The position numbers and the translations under genes are program-made. From Saturnia japonica (taxonomy: Eukaryota > Arthropoda > Insecta > Lepidoptera > Saturniidae), in the NCBI GenBank assembly GCA_033032175.1, contig CM065309.1, forward strand, positions 19,406,001-19,470,000: a DNA stretch of 64,000 nucleotides, given 5' to 3'. Below, piece by piece: positions 45,836-59,779 of the stretch; position 1 is the first letter of the stretch, and each line of letters opens with the position of its first letter. The notes under the pieces were generated by a model. The model made no database searches. It was not told where the DNA came from and was given only the letters and a program-made list of their open reading frames with translations.

Positions 45836-46364
45836 TCATTTAGTCTGCTAGAGGTTGACGACTGCGACACAAGCTACACTCGTACAGTCGTCAATACAAT
45901 TATTAACATATTATTATAACTAGTTGTTAAATAAATAAAATATATTATTCTATACGGTCCGTAAAACGTTCAGACAATGTATGCAATCTATTTTACGCTT
46001 GGTCTAGGCATTGTATAAAATGACGAACACTCATTAGGTAGTATAAAACATCATTTCTATCAGCGAGTTGACTGCATGTTTAAAAATTAGTGTTAATTAT
46101 TGAGTATTATTGGTCTATAGATAAAAAGCTTAGAACTGTAGAAGAACTATTGCAAAGGGAGGATCCTCCGACCAGACGGGTGTTATGTCTGGCGGGCAGC
46201 TGCCCAACGGTTGTAGTCGGGTTCTTGTATATATACTCAACGATTGAGTTAATTTCTATAGCGCAATGTAGGATAGTAGGATGCGTCTATGTGGCTCGAT
46301 AGATGTCGCTATGTAGATGTCGCTACAGAACAATAGAAATCGGAGAAAAGTAATCGTTTAGTTA

Positions 46365-47035
46365 CTTAATTTTTCCTTTGGAAAATTAATATTTTTTATC
46401 TGTGAGTGACGTGATTTGAAACGCCGATTAGAAACCGTGACGTCACCATTCAGGAAATATGAACGTTAGACTCTTGCGTAGAGTTTTTGGCTGGATATCG
46501 AAGTGACATGTTGAAGTTTTTATTTTTAATTCATTTACTTAGGTTTTTGTCTTTATATTATGTAATATTCGTGTCGTTTTGCGTGATATAGTTTGGTTTT
46601 TGTGCATAAGTGAAGTGAATTATAAGTATAAACTGAAAGCATGCATTCTGGGATCTCACAAAAACTCCCTCGATCGTTCTAACAAGGTAGCCACCATCTT
46701 TTTAGAAGCTACTTTAAATAAAATACCTACTACTACGAAGGTTTGAAAATATTGACGCTGGCAAGTGCATTTTGCAGTGCCAAAACAAAAACAAGAAGAA
46801 GACTCTTGCGTAAGTTGTCACATTTGTCACTGCTATCATACAAAATGACATACCTATAAAATTAATGATGATGTCACGGGACCATAATGGCGCGTTTTTG
46901 TGGTGTATATGAAAAAAAATAATTAAATCACTTTTTATGGTGTATTAATAAAAAAAATTCATATGAATTATTTTTAACATATAAAGCGTTTAAAATAATT
47001 TTCCAAAAGCCGTCAATTCCCAGATTGTTGGTATG
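46365..47035 (+). repeat. Element X copy 2, interrupted by a retroposon
   Basis: Left part 46365-46480 (from 'ccgattagaaaccgtgacg') and right part 46813-47035 (from 'tgtcacatttgtcactg') together equal element X copy 1. One CRE (46437-46444) is intact and the second has mutated to 'tgatgtca'. The break holds the 319-bp insertion at 46481-46799. Confidence 0.7.
46481..46799 (+). mobile_element. 319-bp retroposon RP, copy 2, with 13-bp target duplication
   Basis: AGACTCTTGCGTA occurs at 46468-46480 and again at 46800-46812, while element X copy 1 has this site once. The segment between is therefore an insertion. It ends in an A-rich tail (ccaaaacaaaaacaagaag). Related to 26437-26745 through 'tttttattttta', 'ttatgtaatatt', 'agtgaa.tg.attataa', 'gccaccatctt' and 'gtttgaaaat'. 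No tRNA-type A/B boxes and no open frame were seen. Confidence 0.75.
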
Positions 47036-47039
47036 TTCT

Positions 47040-48255
47040 GTATACTCGCCACAATGATTTAGCATCATATTTCTAGCATCGAAACTGCAATTTTTTTTAA
47101 ACTACATAATTCTTCATTATCGACCAGTTTTTTTTAATATCCTTGTAACTTTGAAAGCAATCCTTCATTGACTATTTCTCATCATTTTTATATTCATTAA
47201 AACTATTCGTAAAGGTGAGTCATATCGTTTGCTAACGGACGTAAAACTAATAAGGCAGTTCGTTTTAATATCAATCATATCCTATAATCATTAACATAGT
47301 TATTGATTTATTATCGTTAGGAAATAAAGATTCAAAACTCTAATCTAGGATAACGAGAGAACACAGTTGTATACAATAAAACGGTGTAAATCAGAGTTTA
47401 AAGGAAAACAATTCTTTGTTTTTGTTTTAATTTTTTATGTTTATATTGACTGTCACAATACTTCACATACATCACAATATGAATAATATTTGTAACTCAT
47501 TAGGCCACGGTTTTCAGAAGAGCGCTTAAAAACAACTTCATGAATATTTTTTTGGCCTATTGATTCAGATATAAATTGGATGATAGATACCTATTGTTAA
47601 AGCTCTTCAGACAGAATTACTTTAGCATTTATAATATTAGTATGGATTAGTTGTTTTTCCTTATTTTTTGTTACATAACGTAATAATACATAGCCTAAAA
47701 CCTTTTTAATAAAAACATCTATAAAATAATAATAAAATTTCATCGAGTGGTTAAACGCACTAACAAACAGACAGAAGATATGTAAGAATAGTATATAAAC
47801 AATATTTATGTAAAATACTGTACAATAATGTACGGTAAGTAATGTATGGATTAAGTTCGGAACTCGGAGGGTGCGAATATAAATTTTATTTGGGTATTTT
47901 TATTTCTAATGATATTCCAGTTCCATCATAACTTATACATACAAGAAATATAAATAAAAAAAAACATCAATAAGACTATACAAATTTCTTGGGAGAGCCA
48001 ATTGGTTACGCGTTACGTAGGCATTAAACTTCTTTACAAAGTTGTATATTTATAGGTGTTATACATAGTTACTAAATTATCATTTTGAAAGCGTGTTCAA
48101 TGGTTTGATTAAAAAGTTGAAATACCAATTATACCGTAAATGAAATGAAAATTTTCAATGCATATACTTTCAATAATTGCAAAGGCAAGAACACACGGTT
48201 ATTCATTTTTAACGGAATTTAAACATTTCGATAGATTTTGAAACGTAAATATAAT
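47040..48255. other. No gene seen
   Basis: Very AT-rich; no frame above 60 codons and no recognised repeat. Confidence 0.5.
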
Positions 48256-48259
48256 ATAT

Positions 48260-48350
48260 ATATATTAAAATGATACAGATTTGCCGTTGTAGGCGCATCA
48301 CGCAAAAACTACTGAATAGATTTTGAACAATTTTTGTTTTGCACACCTCA
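48260..48350 (+). repeat. Short repeat copy shared with 4.2 kb
   Basis: Matches 4235-4330 ('gatttgccgttgtaggcgca', then a 'gattttgaacaa' block). Confidence 0.5.
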
Positions 48351-48924
48351 TACCGCGCCTCAAATTGCCTCTACTACAACCAATTGGCACTTATACGTTA
48401 TTATAGTAGATATATTATAAGAAAACAGTTCAAATAATCTATCTCATATTCTGTAAAAAAAGTTTACTAATTCAAAAAAATCTGAAAAAAATTTCACGTG
48501 GACATCCGGATTTTTTTACGAGGTGGTTACAATAACTCCCGAAAAAAATGGACGTGTCGAGACCGAGTTTTGTTTATTATCTTCAGAATAACATTAACGA
48601 GTTACCTATTTAATATCAATAGCCCAGTACCCGTAGTTTATTAATAACATGGTTTTTTTTTTTAAGTTCACTATTTACACTTTTACGATAACAAGGATGA
48701 TCTGTCATTTGTTCAGTAGTGCGCTTGCACTCTATTTTTCTTATCTAGGATAAAAATAGCGCGAAATATTTGGATTTAAAATTAAAGCCTATTTTGTTAA
48801 GTTGTCTAAATAATACAAATAAGTCATAGTAGTTGTTTTTTCTAAAAAATTAAATAAGTGTTGTGAGGCGTGCACTTTTGGATTTTCCAAACTTTTTTGA
48901 TTTACTTCATAGATACTTTTTTAT

Positions 48925-49265
48925 AGATGCGCGGCAAATTGACGGTACTGTACCTCATGGTAAGCACACTAAGTTCCTAATCCAACGGCGACAACTTTGA
49001 GATCATACTCTATCGACGGTTGCTGCTGTCAGGCCGGGCTGCTTTATTTTAACTGAATATGTACAGGCTGATCCCGAAACGAGACACGCAAAAATGAGTC
49101 ACTATGACGGACTTTTCACCACAGGAATGGTAGTCGCGACTCAATCCGGCTGTACAGCCCTACCACCCCGCTATCGCCATTTCCCCGTTCATTACTCAGC
49201 AAGGTGGCACCCTTACAAACTTACCAATCCCTTACTTGGTTCTTATATAAAAAATCACGACATCT
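48925..49265 (+). mobile_element. SINE-like family E copy, diverged
   Basis: Begins with 'gtacctcatggtaagcacac' and continues into 'gtcaggccgggctgc' and 'ctttaccacc'-type sequence around 49120-49250. The second half may be another repeat. No gene is seen. Confidence 0.45.
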
Positions 49266-49269
49266 TTAT

Positions 49270-52200
49270 TCATTAAAAAAATTATAAATGTTTTAAGACA
49301 CCACGATTTTTATAAATATTAAGCGTTCTTCAAGTGTCCGCACAACAAAGTTTAAGCTGAAGATATAGGGTAAGAAGAAGAACCGTGCATACAACAGAGA
49401 GGGTTATTTGCGGTATAAATTACAAATCGGTGATGCAGAAATCTGAAGTCAAAGTAAGGGTCAAGACCTTGTAGATATTGATCTTGATAGTACGTGGAGC
49501 ATAGCCGTTCCAGTACGATGGCCCAGTAACGATTAAAATCACGTTGAACGTCCAATAACCAATAAACAGGATTAAAAATGTTGATATATCAACATATAAA
49601 ATTTACTTCTTTCTGACTTAGACGAGAATGGTTTACAGTATTTTAATTATATACTTTTAGAAATAATAAGTCTTAATATATACAAAGTCATCTTCTATGT
49701 TAAAAAAATAAAGTTTCATATATCAGAATGTACGTATACCGGACCCTAATTGGTCGTGATTATACAAAACCTAAAATGATGGCACAACTAGAAGAGGCCA
49801 TTACCATATCAGTGGGTAAATAGACTGCGAATATTGTTAACGAAGCGAATAGAAAGCAATGTCTACAGAGCTGAGATCAAGGAGGTGTGCTTGTGTTCAC
49901 GCGTGGTCCTCCTTGTGTCATGATTGCCTCCGACCGCTCCAGGACCTTGGGTTAGGTTCACAGTGTACACTTGCTGGGGCTGTAGAATATATGAGTAAGG
50001 AATTCCTGTTGCCCGTTCACAAATGGGCGAAAACGAATACCATAGAGTTTTAGCAAACAGGGATTCTCACACAATCCTTCCGAACTGCCGGGCAAGGAGA
50101 ATTGTAAAAAAAGTAAAAAAAGAATGACAAGAATATTGAATTAAATCATTAAAAAGTATCCCAATAGTTTATTCTCAATTTTTCAATACGAAACAGGTGA
50201 CAAATATAAACAACGATTTTACGAAGGGCAAACTGAGACGACTGTTTTCATCAAGCAATACTTGCAAACTTGCAATATACGTATAAATTCATAAATAAAT
50301 TATACAACTTTGGTGAATCATTAATGTGAACATGAGCGAAGTTAGTCTGTACCTAGGGCCAATGTACCAACGAAATTGGATTGAATCTAAATCAGGAATC
50401 GAAACCGTCTTGCATTTGCAATGCAATGAGTGTTATGTCCTGCAAGTGGATAGACAAATGATATTCGCGTGCAGAATTTTAAATAGTATTTTATTAAACA
50501 TTGTAGTATTCGGTTAATGCAGTATTTGTAAGGGTTTTTGAAAATATAAATTTTAATTTCCGGCATTACCTACTCATTAACATCCTATATAATTATTGCG
50601 TTACTATAAAACGATCTGCGAACTTCAAAATTTTAAAAACTATATAAGTTATATTCCATGCAGACTTCGCCTTATTAATCTCAATTCACACCGAGACGAA
50701 TGACACATGTGCGTACTGATTTTCGAAATAATTAAAGGCATGTACCGGCTCGCCCTTTCTTAACATACCGTATAAATTGATTGATAACGCTGCACTTATC
50801 TCCGACCGGTTGGCAACAGAACCCGAAGTTCTCCCGTACAGAGTTATAAATATAAATTTCAAGTAGTTATGAACGGCTACAGTGGCGTAAGCATTCAATA
50901 TATGATATACTAGCCTTTGCTGCTAGCTTCTTTTGACAATAAAACGTCCTATTTCCAGCATAAACGAATTTTATACCGTATTTCATTAGAATCTATTCGG
51001 CCGCTCAAGCAAACATTCAAACAAACGTACTTTTGCCTTTTCTTACTAAATATTATGCACACCTTGCATATACCTTTCTCTTACTCCCCTGGAAGACTGT
51101 TAGAGATTGCTTTTTAGCATTAAGTCTCCCTTTTGTACTAATTTGTGCAATAAAGTATATAATATATGTAATATATACCTATTAGATATTACAGCTTGAC
51201 TCATATTTGCGTTATATAGCAAAATCGTTATACATTCAAGGAAGAACTCAGTGTGTATAAACCCTAAGAAATCATATTGAAAGTCAAATGCACTAAGACA
51301 TTATAATCTATAATATAGGATAAAAGAACTCACTTCCCAGTGATGAAGATGCGTCCTCATTTATTACTGGTGGATCTAATGGTTACTAATGTCAATCACA
51401 GTTGATAGTGATGTTAAATTGCCAGTCGACAGCGAACCTCTTTATATTTTGTGATATCACTAGGTGAGCGTGGTGAAGTGAAAAAAGGACAGGATTGGGA
51501 TTAAAGTGTTTAGATAATTCTAGTCTAAAAATTTACCACTGCTCATAACAAAGCTATAACTACTGAATCCGAATATTAATTATAGAAGATAGTAGAGGTT
51601 TTACTTGTAAGTCTTGTAACACACGGGCATACTAAGTGGGAATTTTTAGAAAATCTACTTTAAATATTTTTCAGAAGAGTTGAGAGTTTCTATGATCGCT
51701 ATTTTTGATTACAGTTACGGTTTGGGGTCGCAAATATTTCAATTCGACCCCACGAAAAGTTATTTCACGAGGGAGAAACAGCTAGTACAGAGGTAGTGTA
51801 GTACAATTATGAGCATAATAACATATGATAACAGTCCGCTGTTGAAAGCAACTTTCGGTACGTGGTAAATAAACTTTTTAACTGATTCATTTATTTATTG
51901 TCAAAACAAAGACACATTCACAAAATATTACAATAACAAATACATTATAAGTTGAGGACTGTGTGAAGTATCTTTACAGATATGCACATCTTACCACACT
52001 ATGACGCGTCGCAACACCAACAAAAACAAAAAACACTAATATCAAGATCGCTACGAATCAAATCAAATAACGAGTGATTCTTACAATTTTGAGCGAAAAT
52101 TTCAGAACGAGCAATTAAAGATGTAAATATCAATATTATTTTTATTAACAACGCTATATCATTCTCTAAGACGATTTAAAGGTAAACAGATATTAGTTCT

Positions 52201-52740
52201 GAAACGTGTTTTAGAAAAGGTTTTTTGAATAGGAAATCTTGGTATATAACTCCGTTAACAAGTTTATGTAAGCGATATACAATATTATATAATATCACAG
52301 CAAATTGAAACGCAGTTTAAATTATAACATTTACTTCGTAAAGCTTAGTATGCATTAGAAGTTATTTCGAAGATGCGAAAGCAAAATATCAATTATACAA
52401 TTATAATGCGAGATAACTACAAAAGGATATAGGATTTCGAACAATGAAATCCCACATAAATAACGGTAATTCTGATTTACATACAAGCACTACGTACATA
52501 ATGTATCTAAAGCCATTTAAACTGTAAGCTCAGGCAATTCACAGCCCGCGGCTGGACCAGTTCCGTTGAATCGTAAACAGTTTTTTAGCTACATCGGTAC
52601 GAAAAAATAACTAGTAACATTACAAATACAGGCACGTAGCAAGGAGTTATTTACGGTGCTAATTTAACGTACAACATAAAAACATGAATGTTTAAAAAAA
52701 GGAATGTATGTTTTGACTAAAATGGTTATTTATGATACTA
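49270..52740. other. No gene seen
   Basis: Short unrecognised frames at 49352-49555, 49859-50053, 50326-50517, 50686-50898 and 50917-51117; none has supporting context. Confidence 0.5.
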
Positions 52741-52840
52741 GTGCGTTAAGTTGGTTTTACAAACTTTTAAATGAATTTAAGCCCTAGACCAAGTTGAGGG
52801 CTTGCCTTAATAAAGAGTTTGTAAAAACCAACTTCCGCAC
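52741..52840. other. 100-nt imperfect hairpin
   Basis: Arm 52741-52784 (gtgcg, aagttggttt, acaaact, aagccc) pairs with arm 52798-52840, leaving a loop of about 13 nt. About four fifths of the arm positions match, with a few 1-2-nt bulges. It could be a foldback element or a structured RNA such as a microRNA precursor. Confidence 0.6.
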
Positions 52841-52844
52841 GCGT

Positions 52845-55800
52845 CTCATACAACGTTTTTCAACACATTTGCGAGAAAACATTACAATAGGTTATGAAAT
52901 AAGCTTTTTCATTAGATTATTTTTAACAGCTAATAAGAAATTATACAAATAGGTTACGACTGTTGGAATTAATAGTAAAAGAACAAATATTAAAATTAAG
53001 TGAAATTCGCTGCTTTTGAAGCTTAACTGACTGACTGAAATTAATAATTTCACACGTAATTCTTTGAAATAAGCCATCAAAACATTTTCAAAGAACGATT
53101 GAGTATTTCTTAAAGTCTTCCATGATATAAAATTAGTATAAATAATTAAATAGCGGTTTCGCTATTTTGGCGGCAAGAGACCGTGTTCTACAATTTACGC
53201 CTCATTATAGATATCAGACGGAGTAGATTATATATTAATATCCGGTTCCTCGCTTGAACTCATACTATTATTTTATTAAAAAATATCAGTCGGAAAGTCG
53301 AATCAATTTTTGGCGTTTGTAATATGAAAATGGCGCAATTTGCAAATGGCGTCACGTGCGCGTGGTGAAAATTAGAACTAAATCTTTCGTTTCATTTTCT
53401 CTTTAGTATTAAAGTAAGACAAATGTATTGATCAAAAGCGTTTCCAAGGAGGTTCGATCATTCAAACTTATTTATTCTCGTAATGTGAAACTCCCTAGTG
53501 GAAATCTTATAAATTAAAAAAAGTAAAGGATACATACGGCTCAATAAAACTGAGTATACGGTAAAACAGGTACTTAGGTGAGAGTACCTATTTTATCGCA
53601 CATTCCGTTGTATCGTGCGTAAATTTTAACTTTCGAACAATGTATACAGGCTTAGTAAATGCATTTTTTGAGTAAATGTGTTGAAAAGGTTTTTAAATCT
53701 TAGTCGGAATACACGACATATTCTATCTGTCACTCATTCTTGTTCAAGTCGGAATTAAAGTACGTCAGTTATTCTAATGCTAAAGCTAGAGAACAGCCAG
53801 TTATTTTGTTTTACCACACACAATTTAACCACAATTATTTTGTTTCTGGAACACGACACGAGCAGAAAACGTGTTTTTACAATCGAATTTTGTACGCTTC
53901 TCCTATAATAAAAATCGTTTTTATTCTAATCAAACAAATCAATACACTCCTAGGATTTTAACTGAATTACCTATCTGATACTAGCTTACATAATTATTAT
54001 TTTGCAGGCTTAAATAACAGTACAATGATCGCGTTTGACCCCGGAAAGGATATCCTTTCAAGCTTTCGATGTAAGAGAAATCACAGTGTTTAGGGACTAC
54101 GGTGCATAGAATTGCATTTAACAACGTTTCTGATTACATGCTATGTCGGAGAGTATAAAATCGAAGCTTTGAAAACATGTCTGAACGTACAAGTGAAATT
54201 GATGGTGAAAGATTAATTTCAAATGAAAGATGTAGGTGGTCTAGGAATAAAGCGATTAGGTTGTAAGATGAAACAAATTTCTTAACAGATACAGGAAACA
54301 AAATTACTTCAAAATGGATTCTCCAAAAGCATATCTTTATAAAAGTAGTAGTATCTCGTTCGTATCAGACAATATTCTGATCCACACAGAAGTTTCAACA
54401 AAACTCCAGATATATATTGTTCATGGTATTTGATATTGCATTTTGTAAAATTTTAGAATTAGTTAATTCGACTATTTCATTTCTAAAGCGTATAGTTGGC
54501 TTTCTGGAAACAACTTTGCCAACAAATCCTTTGCATCGCTTTTTCATAATCATTTTTCTAATCCTAAAAAATACCTAAGCCCTAACGTATTTTCTTTAAT
54601 AAAAATAGACTGTATATTATTTCAAATTTTGTTTACAGTAAAAATAAAATTTAATGAGGTGTCCATTCTAAACGTAAAATATCTTTTGAGAGTACGAAAA
54701 AACGCGTGCAGAACTCAAGGCGCGGAGTTCACTAAACCGGTTCCACTGAGGTTCAGACAAATTAGCTAGCATCTCAGAATACATAACATTTAATTGTTGT
54801 TGCGTTGATGTTTTATCTTCATAATGTGACGGCGGAATGTCATGGTCATGGACAGTTGTGTTCCTTTCCTAGAGATCTCTTTCAATGGTTCAAAGTTTTG
54901 GTGAAAGTGCAATAAATATGTTTTACAGCATTTAACAGTGAAATATTTTTATCTTGTACAGGATTGGCCCTCAAACTCCTCTAATTTTAAGAGACGATTA
55001 CAACCTATTGTTCGTTTATGGTAGATTTTAAATAATGAAACGGAACTGACACTTAAGTGTAGCTACCGGAACACAAAAATGTTCAGTAGCTAGCCAGGCG
55101 AGAAGTAAAAAATATTCTCCTGCACCAAAAGCTTGCCTTGCATTGTAAGATTATAATAATATGATATAATATTAGTTTTTGTTTATAATATCTGACTAAA
55201 ATATTTCTTGTGCTAGTGACATATTACGAACTTCAAAACACAGCCCGCGACCAAATGTTTGTCTTTCAACAACAGTTACTCGGGGCCGGAGAATGAATAC
55301 TGGGACCCTAAACGAAGAAAGCAGATGTTTTACCTACTGCGGATGCAATATGTCATCATACAAATCATGATAAGTATGGTTACAATTATGGTTAGTAGAA
55401 TTATTGGAATTCGAAGAAAAGTAAAATACTAGAAAGTGCAGACCCGTACATTTCTCGTCACATAGCCCCTATAAGTCTTGAGCTTACTTTTCGATTAAGC
55501 CAGTGCTTTCCCATAGGAATAGGCATTTGCTCAATATTTTGTGGCAAAAATTGATACCGTTTCATGTCTCATTGTAACATTTTTTAAATAATAGTATATT
55601 AGTATCTTGAGATCATAATTCTAAGCTACCGATTGAAACGTAATTTACCTTTAAACGATTTTCAAATGTGACTTTCTGTGAGAATCAAATTTAATAGCGA
55701 CAAATGTCAACGTATGTCACCCGGTGATCACCGTTGTTCTTCAACTGTAGCTGTTGCTCGTGTACAAACAAAAGATGTTTAGTATATACCCAATAGGGCA

Positions 55801-58125
55801 TTTCGGTTTAAATTCACACATTTTACAGGTAACCATACAAAAACGTTTCGGATGTTCAAAGCTGCAAAGCTCATCAGGTTAGTCCAAGTAGATCCTGTAG
55901 CATTTTGTCTTACTTTAACATAATTATATAAATAATCATTATTTATACAAACTATATACACCTATTTTAGTCACGCATCGTGTATCTTACACCGGAATGT
56001 GTAATTATCTACCAAACTGTATGTAATCTATTATGAAATAGCATGGCAATTACAGGTCTTAGAATGAAGATTTATTTAAATTTCTTTATTATTAAAGATA
56101 AATACTTTATTTTTTTATGTGATTAAGTAGCATACAAAGCCTTCCAGTATAATTGTTTTTGAGATTGCATCTTTATAAACAATTTTAGGAAAACCGGAGT
56201 CTCGAGTCTAGTCATTAATAGGTTGCTTCTCCTCGTGTATTGAGCGAGAACAACTGCTTTACACCTATTGCTACGATTATGAGGCTTCATCAGTAGAGCT
56301 TTGGACAGGTTTTAACAGTCTTCAATTCTTTTGAAAATGTATTTAACATTTGCTCTATCTTTAAGTTTTTCTAGTTAATAAAACTGTTTGATTCATAAGG
56401 AATTCTTAGGGCTTGTTGTCTTTGCCATGATTTAATATATAGGGTAGGTACTAGCGATAGTGTGCAACTGCTGATAAATTTTATAAAATAAAAGATGAGA
56501 ATATATCACCAAACATCTGTCGCTGTGTCCAGCAATACAAAGAACAACACCTAAAGTCATTTACCAATATATGCTTAATGGTGGCTGGACATCTTCGTTG
56601 AGACTAGTGAAACAGTTTTACAATATTTAAGCTCACAAATATGTGAAACTAAGATAAGGATAAATGTCGAGAAATATAAAATAGAAATATTTAAGAAATC
56701 AAATTTTATTTTTTATGTATTCAATACACGACAATCGTTTAGATAAATAACCGTGCATATGTAAAGACTATGCTATCTGTTCTCAGGAATCTCAACCGCC
56801 TTCAATGACCATAAAGAAACTGGTCGATTAAAGAAAAAATCTTGTAGAATGTCAATGATTTTGTATAAGTATCTTTTATTGTTAACGATTGGATTATTAC
56901 GTCAGCATTCCTTCCGTCAGTCTAAACTGTAATTTCAGTATGTGGTGTTTTTAAATATTACTTCAAATTTTCTTGTAACAGTGGTCTTCTTCTTTCCATT
57001 ACCCCACGCTTGGCTGGGTAAGTAATACATAAAATTTGTGTCGAATGGATCGCGATCATCATTAACCAGGTGTCTAAAGCCCCCTATAGTTAATAATCAA
57101 AAATCCATTAAATATTTAAAAACACTTTTTCAGTCTTCTTCACACTGTTTCCTCGGAGTAAAATTTTATATATTCAATATTTAATATACTTTTCCTCCAT
57201 ATCCCGTTAATTTTTTTTCAGCCTGTATATAATCAAGCGACATAAAACTTTGGTATGAAAATCTAATTAATATCTGCTCAATTATAAACTTCAATCTTTT
57301 TGTTTAACAAAAATAAAAACTTACAAGACTCTTATCGGTTTATTGACAAATTTGACTCCAGCAATCACTATGATTCTAAAACGCAACATCTGGCTTAGTT
57401 CACACCCTTGACCTCAAACCATGGAGCAATTTCACCATAAGTGAACTGTCATTTAAGATGCCTTAAAACCGAATAGTAGTCTATTATTTTGGTTCGTTAT
57501 ATTTTCTTATGCATGTCTGTGAGATATAACGCACTTAATTAGTCCGGTAACAATATACTAATCATGGATTTCATTCTATTTCAGGTAAACAACTGCAAAT
57601 GACTAGAATAAACAAACAGTGACATCGCTGAAATTAATTTGACATCAGGTTTTTATAAGCAAAGACCTGTCCATAGATTAATTATTGGTTGAAACTGCAA
57701 AAATCAATCATTAATACATGAACATGTCATATTTACTTTTAACATTAAAGTCGATTTTCTAATTAAATATCAACTCCAACAACCTCTTGACATTTGACAA
57801 CTTAACCGGACAAAACTTTTGCAAACACAATAAACAAAGATAATATAAAGTGTGTCGCAACTCGAAGATGCAAAGGGCTTGCAAGACGAGAATTTTATCT
57901 TTGGGTAAGTAGGCCAGGTTGTTCCGAGTCACGAACTCACAATGTACTACGTGACTCCGTTACTTTTGTTAATTGTTTGCTAATTGTGATGCGTTATTTG
58001 CCCATAGAAAACGTAAATCATCCTTGTATCTAAAAATAACGCACACGTCTAACCAACCCTTAATGGTCCATAAAGATCACTTTGGAAATCATTTACTTTA
58101 GAATTTAGACGATTTCAAATTTTAT
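52845..58125. other. No gene seen except a short SINE scrap
   Basis: More than 5 kb of AT-rich DNA with a few unrecognised frames (53740-53961, 55779-55961) and a degraded SINE A at 55035-55135. It is the least repeat-dense part of the window. Confidence 0.5.
55035..55135 (-). mobile_element. SINE family A, short degraded tail
   Basis: Reverse fragment with 'gacacttaagtgtagctacc' and 'cagtagctagccaggcga'. Confidence 0.55.
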
Positions 58126-58128
58126 TCC

Positions 58129-58447
58129 ATTTTTTTTAATGGTAAAATGGGGCCAACGGGTAGGTGGCGCAGTTGATGGATAGTGATCACCGCCGCCCAC
58201 AAACATCCGCAACACCCAAGGGCTCAGAGATGCTTTGACGGCCTTTTAGGGAAGAATAAACTCTCTTGAAGGTCAGCAGGTCATAACAGCTCGGAAAGAT
58301 CTCAGGCGAGAGCTGGTTCCACAGAGTGATTGTGCGAGCCAGAAAGTTCCTTAAAAAACGCACTGTTGTGGAACGCTGGACATTGAGGTAGTATGGATGG
58401 AATTTACGATTCTGACGCGATCCATAAATATTGATTGCATCCTTCTT
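58129..58447 (-). mobile_element. 5'-truncated LINE 3' end with intact terminal reading frame
   Basis: From 58447 to a TGA at 58187-58189 the minus strand is open for about 85 codons: QNRKFHPYYLNVQRSTTVRF, then ARTITLWNQL, then the end SLKGRQSISEPLGVADVCGRR. This is the C-terminus of a CR1/Jockey-superfamily ORF2 common in Lepidoptera. A short 3' UTR and an A-stretch (T-run about 58131-58138) follow. The lack of any start codon explains why it has no predicted gene. The family differs from the Jockey copies at 10 and 62 kb. Confidence 0.75.
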
Positions 58448-58807
58448 TCTTTCTTAATTTAAATAGAAACATAGTATAAACTCGTAAACGCACTATAAAA
58501 CTTTAAACGCCACCGTAATACCAACGTCTACTAACGCGTCTAATTACTTCATCCTCTACTTAATAAAAAGGCAGTAATACAAAACCAACATAACACTTTG
58601 TACTGATTAATTAGATTAGTCATGGACTAATTGGAGAAATATGAATTAGCTACCATTCGGAAACTTTCAAAGCTGGTATCTTTGCCTTGTCGATACCATA
58701 GCACGTGAGTCAATTAGGATCAGTTATGTATAGACCGCATCCGTGTTTAGCGGTTGAAGCGTAAGAATAAAACCACCAAGCTGAAAGTTTTGAATCTATT
58801 GGTAATA

Positions 58808-58811
<4 letters not shown>

Positions 58812-58843
<32 letters not shown>
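58812..58843. repeat. (AT)n microsatellite
   Basis: About 15 uninterrupted AT units. Confidence 0.95.
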
Positions 58844-58845
<2 letters not shown>

Positions 58846-59069
58846 TCCGCGTATTGTTCAAAGAACAATAGAAATAAAGAACAAACAATAGAAAGTCAGA
58901 CATTCACAGCCACCCTGAGGGAAACTTAAAAGCTTCCAGAGCTATCACGTATTGACAACTACACTACACTTGCTATTTGAAACACAGTAACGCTGGAACT
59001 GCTGCTTTGCGTAAGAAATGTGTACCTATTGGAAGTGTTTCAGTGGTTGAAGCCAAAATATCGTAAGCA

Positions 59070-59101
<32 letters not shown>
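59070..59101. repeat. (ACT)n microsatellite
   Basis: Ten to eleven perfect ACT units. Confidence 0.95.
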
Positions 59102-59779
59102 ACTTCTAACTTTAATCCACTTAGTTATTAGTTTAGTAATTTGGGATATCGAATACCAAATACAATCCATCAATAGCAAAGCGAATTACAGCTGTCATTT
59201 CACGCTCTAAAAGTGGGAAGAAAATAGAAATGTGATACAAAATTGGTAGTGAATTAAATTTTTGTCATTGTTTGTTATACCTTCTATTGTTTATGTAGTT
59301 GGTGCATTGTTGAATTATTTTTAAGAGGAGAGGAGTCTGATCACAAAGCTGTCCTTAGCAATTGTGCGTATTGATATAGGCTACATTTTTTAAATGCCCC
59401 ACTACATGAAGAACTGTAAAATATTCTAAGAATTTCAGTTACCATGTTAGCATTTACATGTTTATGAAGATTTAAATAAATATTTATGATTTAATATAGA
59501 TATTCTATCAATGAAAGACGTTACTGGTTAGTAATCATCACCTACTTAATTAGTTATTGATAAAAACACATATTAATACTTAGAGAATAATGTAACTTGA
59601 TAAGTGTTAACACATTCTTTTGAGTTTTGGATATTAATTGATAAATAATTTTAAATGTTCTGTTTTGCTACATATTTATTTAAAAAATTACTTTACTTTC
59701 AATCAGGCATACCGATTTCAATACCGACAAATGTCCAAATGAATTATGACCGACAAAGCATCGTTATTCAGAACGTCAA

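Noticed and set aside
45855..45894. Hairpin with 10-bp perfect arms (ttgacgactg)
   Set aside because: With a 20-nt loop, one or two such structures are expected by chance in 64 kb.
54044..54059. Perfect 16-bp palindrome gaaaggatatcctttc
   Set aside because: About one perfect 16-bp palindrome is expected by chance in a window of this size.
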